64,000 bases of DNA, taken from assembly GCA_023389575.1 (NCBI GenBank), contig JAEWEG010000062.1, positions 1 through 64,000 on the forward strand. The letters run 5' to 3'. Shown piece by piece: positions 62,127 to 64,000 of the stretch (the stretch's first letter is position 1; each line of letters opens with the position of its first letter). The stretch comes from Chloroflexota bacterium. GTDB taxonomy: Bacteria > Chloroflexota > Chloroflexia > Thermomicrobiales > UBA6265. A model generated the notes under the pieces. It was given only the letters and a program-made list of their open reading frames with translations. It ran no database searches and was not told the DNA's origin. A program made the translations under genes and the position numbers.

Positions 62127-62492
62127 GTCCTCTTCGTCTGGAGGAAGCGCCCGATCCCCTGGCCATTCGACCGGTCTCGGGCCCGCGTCGCCCATCTCCG
62201 GATTGTTCGACAGCCGCCGTCGAACGGTCACCGCCAGGTCCTCCAGCACCCGTATCTGGCACGACAGCCGCGTCGTCTCCTTGCGCGTTTGCAGTTTCGA
62301 AAGGCGCCGCTCTTCCCACGGCGTGATCGGCGTCGGGTTGCCTTCCAGCACCTCCACCCGGCAGGTCGCGCATCGCGCGTTCCCGCCACAGCGGTGAAGG
62401 ATGTCGATTCCGGCATCCTCGATCCCGAGCACCAGCCGGCGCCCTTCCTCAACCTCGATCTCTCCAATATCGGTCACGGTTACCGTCGGCAC
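62121..62492 (-). CDS. 2Fe-2S ferredoxin
   Basis: 123 residues. The plant-type cluster motif is CGGNARCATC (about 35-44), with the fourth Cys in LSCQIR near 78. The beta-grasp core is intact, and a charged tail of about 25 residues follows. It passes single electrons between redox enzymes; the partners are unknown. It ends directly at the SRP RNA promoter, 28 bases after the upstream hypothetical gene. Codon use is ordinary. Confidence 0.92.
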   Translation of the reverse strand: MPTVTVTDIGEIEVEEGRRLVLGIEDAGIDILHRCGGNARCATCRVEVLEGNPTPITPWEERRLSKLQTRKETTRLSCQIRVLEDLAVTVRRRLSNNPEMGDAGPRPVEWPGDRALPPDEEDS

Positions 62493-62519
62493 TGGTCCTC
62501 CACTCCCTCGTCCAGCCTG

Positions 62520-62975
62520 TCAGGCGTTGTAATGCAGCCCCTTGACCATCTTCAGCCGGTGCATGTTCACGAACTCCACCGCGTGCGTCCCGGTCAGGTG
62601 AATGCTGCCCAGGTGCCCATCGAGCACGTTCCCGGTCAGGAACCGGTAGCGCACGCCATGGTCCTCCAGCACTCGCGTGGACACGAATATCTCTTCCGCG
62701 AACCGCGCGAAAATACTGTAGGCAACGTCATCGGCCACCATCAGGTCATCGATGGGGAAGTCGAGCCATACGTTGAAATCGTGCGAAAAGTGCTCCACCT
62801 CGGGCTCGCCGATCAGGTGAATACCGTCGGCGTCCCTCAGCAACGAAGCCGTGCCCGCCGCGAAGGCCCGGTTGGCCGTCTTGTTTTCGATCCATTCATC
62901 GCCGAATCGCTTGAGCATCAGCTCAACGATTTCCTTGAACACCGCTTCAGAGAGCGATGGATGCTCGCCTGTCAT
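62520..62975 (-). CDS. Hypothetical protein
   Basis: 151 residues, no family recognised. It is soluble, acidic, with amphipathic helices (SEAVFKEIVELMLKRFGDEWIE) at the start and a beta-rich middle (VEHFSHDFNVWLDFPIDDLMVADD). Several His residues (DGHLGSIHLTGTHAVEFVNMH) cluster near 120-140 and could bind a metal. ATG 62975 has GGAGGG six bases upstream, so the longer frame is less likely. The gene sits 27 bases before the ferredoxin gene, in the same orientation. Confidence 0.7.
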   Translation of the reverse strand: MTGEHPSLSEAVFKEIVELMLKRFGDEWIENKTANRAFAAGTASLLRDADGIHLIGEPEVEHFSHDFNVWLDFPIDDLMVADDVAYSIFARFAEEIFVSTRVLEDHGVRYRFLTGNVLDGHLGSIHLTGTHAVEFVNMHRLKMVKGLHYNA

Positions 62976-63155
62976 CTCTTGCCCTCCTGTACCATTCCCG
63001 CGTGAGGACGATGTGCCCAATTCAGCCAGCTATCTCGCCGGTCAACAGGCAATCATCTCGTATACTACCAACCAGACTCGACCGTGGGAATCGCCCGCGA
63101 GCCATTCTGGACCGACCAGTACGCTCGCCATGTTTCCAGACCTGGAGAACCATCA

Positions 63156-63437
63156 ATGCCCAGCCTGATTGACGTCATCTTCCGCCGGGTGCCCGCCCAG
63201 CCCGATATTCCGGTCTGCCCCGATCACAAGACGGAAATGCGGCTGCGCGGAAAGCAGGGCAAGCCCACGCGGTTCTTCGAACAGTCCGAGTCGGAGTACA
63301 CGTTCATCTACTACTGCCCGGTGGAAGGCTGCAACGAGACCGACACCCGCGTCCGCGTGCGAACCCAGGTTCCGGTCCCAGGCGAATCTCCCGACCGCCC
63401 ATCGTTTTCGCGCCCTGGCGAATCCCGCACACTGTAG
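63156..63437 (+). CDS. Small Cys-rich (zinc-finger-like) protein
   Basis: 93 residues. CPDHK near 21 and CPVEGC near 54 give a likely zinc site. The spacing (C-x2-H, C-x4-C) resembles DNA- or RNA-binding zinc ribbons, and the C-terminus is basic (RVRVRTQ). ATG 63156 follows GGAG by nine bases. The gene stands alone on this strand and is closed by a terminator. No precise function can be given. Confidence 0.72.
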   Translation: MPSLIDVIFRRVPAQPDIPVCPDHKTEMRLRGKQGKPTRFFEQSESEYTFIYYCPVEGCNETDTRVRVRTQVPVPGESPDRPSFSRPGESRTL

Positions 63438-63462
63438 GCGAACCATCACCAACGTAAACCAC

Positions 63463-63490
63463 AACGGGCGGGCCTCACGGCCCGCCCGTT
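63463..63490. terminator. Bidirectional terminator hairpin
   Basis: A perfect 12-bp stem (AACGGGCGGGCC and complement, loop TCAC) between the Cys-rich gene and the convergent dCTP deaminase/dUTPase gene. T-runs are weak. Confidence 0.75.
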
Positions 63491-63512
63491 GCGCGTCCAA
63501 TGCTGGATCAGG

Positions 63513-64000
63513 CTACGACACGTTCTCGCCCTGATACCGCCCCTGGTACCCATCCTGGGTCGGCGCCGCCAGGCTCACGAACACCAGTTGCATCACCCGG
63601 GCATCCCGCTGCACCCGGAACCCGTCTGGATTCAACACGGACAAGAGCGACGTCGAGCGCCCGGAATATCCCGCGTCCCATACCGAGGTGTGAATGGTGA
63701 CACCGCTCCGCCCCAGGCTCGAGCGAGGCCGTCCCAGCGCCATCAACGAGTCCGGGAGCGAGACGATCTCGTTGTAGAGGATGTGATAGGCGCCAGGCTC
63801 GAGCGTCAGCCACCCCTCGGCATCGAACTCAAGTGGCTCCAGCTCCGGAAGCACCCGGTCCGTGTTGTCGCGCCCAATCTGCCCGCGGTTCAGGTACCGG
63901 CTCACCTCACGCAACGTCATGTCGAAGCCGTTCGGCTGCAACTGCGTCTCCAGGTCCAGGTATCCCTCCAGCAATGGTCTGCCGGAACCCTGGGTCAATG
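63513..64000 (-). CDS. dCTP deaminase/dUTPase-family protein (5' truncated)
   Basis: About 162 residues are visible, and the frame continues past the window end. QLQPNGFDMTL near the top corresponds to the family QPASVDLRL start region. PDSLMALGRPRSSLGRSGV carries the phosphate-binding Arg-Ser-Ser-x-Gly-Arg, and DAGYSGRSTSLLSVLN holds the catalytic Asp region. Trimeric members deaminate dCTP or hydrolyse dUTP to keep uracil out of DNA. Which of the two applies cannot be decided from this part. The TTG at 63998 is probably not the true start. Confidence 0.85.
   Translation of the reverse strand, partial: LTQGSGRPLLEGYLDLETQLQPNGFDMTLREVSRYLNRGQIGRDNTDRVLPELEPLEFDAEGWLTLEPGAYHILYNEIVSLPDSLMALGRPRSSLGRSGVTIHTSVWDAGYSGRSTSLLSVLNPDGFRVQRDARVMQLVFVSLAAPTQDGYQGRYQGENVS

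Overview
The window is a gene-dense, GC-rich bacterial chromosome segment made almost entirely of housekeeping genes. Several traits point to a member of the Chloroflexota, most likely a Thermomicrobia/Sphaerobacter-like lineage. These are a FhaA/FhaB-like pair of FHA proteins, a RodA/FtsW plus PbpA-like pair, a large Alu-containing SRP RNA, a Gram-positive-type SOS operator, exported proteins whose mature ends begin near Gln-Asp-Ser/Ala, and heavy use of GTG/TTG starts. This taxonomic guess is inference. I see no prophage, insertion sequence, CRISPR array or rRNA.

Layout, left to right. 1-8.7 kb: the end of an MFS transporter, rpe, two FHA proteins, a family 2 glycosyltransferase, then a minus-strand block (prmA, a sugar nucleotidyltransferase, a DUF985 cupin, tRNA-Glu, comEC, comEA). 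9-13.5 kb: a peptide-type ABC transporter (binding protein plus two permeases, no ATPases) and a zinc-ribbon membrane protein. 13.8-25.4 kb: pnp and rpsO (minus), then plus-strand mtnP, rodA/ftsW, a PBP2-like transpeptidase, a small metallopeptidase, a membrane protein, gyrB and plsX. 25.5-35.1 kb: a long minus-strand translation/transcription block. It holds HU, an rRNA methyltransferase, rplT, rpmI, infC (ATT start), ribF, truB, nrnA, rbfA, infB, ylxR and nusA.

35.5-48.7 kb: a mainly plus-strand series. It holds an SH3-like membrane protein, tyrA, an orphan minus-strand gene, a small membrane protein, a degenerate Nudix protein, uvrB, a secreted protein, aroQ, an M24 peptidase, efp, accB, xseA, xseB, an AIR-synthase/HypE-like protein, a glutaredoxin-like protein and an asparaginase-type Ntn hydrolase. 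48.9-51.5 kb: rho (minus) and an 867-base stretch with no convincing gene. 51.5-64 kb: a double-GNAT protein with a PIG-L-type protein; glpX, an exonuclease-DinG helicase fusion and an M20 peptidase (minus); sdhA, sdhB and a three-helix membrane protein (plus); the SRP RNA, a 2Fe-2S ferredoxin and a hypothetical protein (minus); a small Cys-rich protein (plus); and a dCTP deaminase/dUTPase-family gene (minus) cut by the window end.

The most informative regulatory signals are non-coding. They are a near-consensus GAAC-N4-GTTC SOS box over the uvrB promoter, a leader hairpin with a T-run ahead of infC, a complete SRP RNA gene with promoter and terminator, and a perfect 16-bp hairpin inside the start of xseA. 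No obviously new multi-gene system stands out. The best novelty candidates are the heme-ligand-free membrane protein after sdhAB, the PIG-L protein lacking its general base, and the degenerate Nudix protein next to uvrB.
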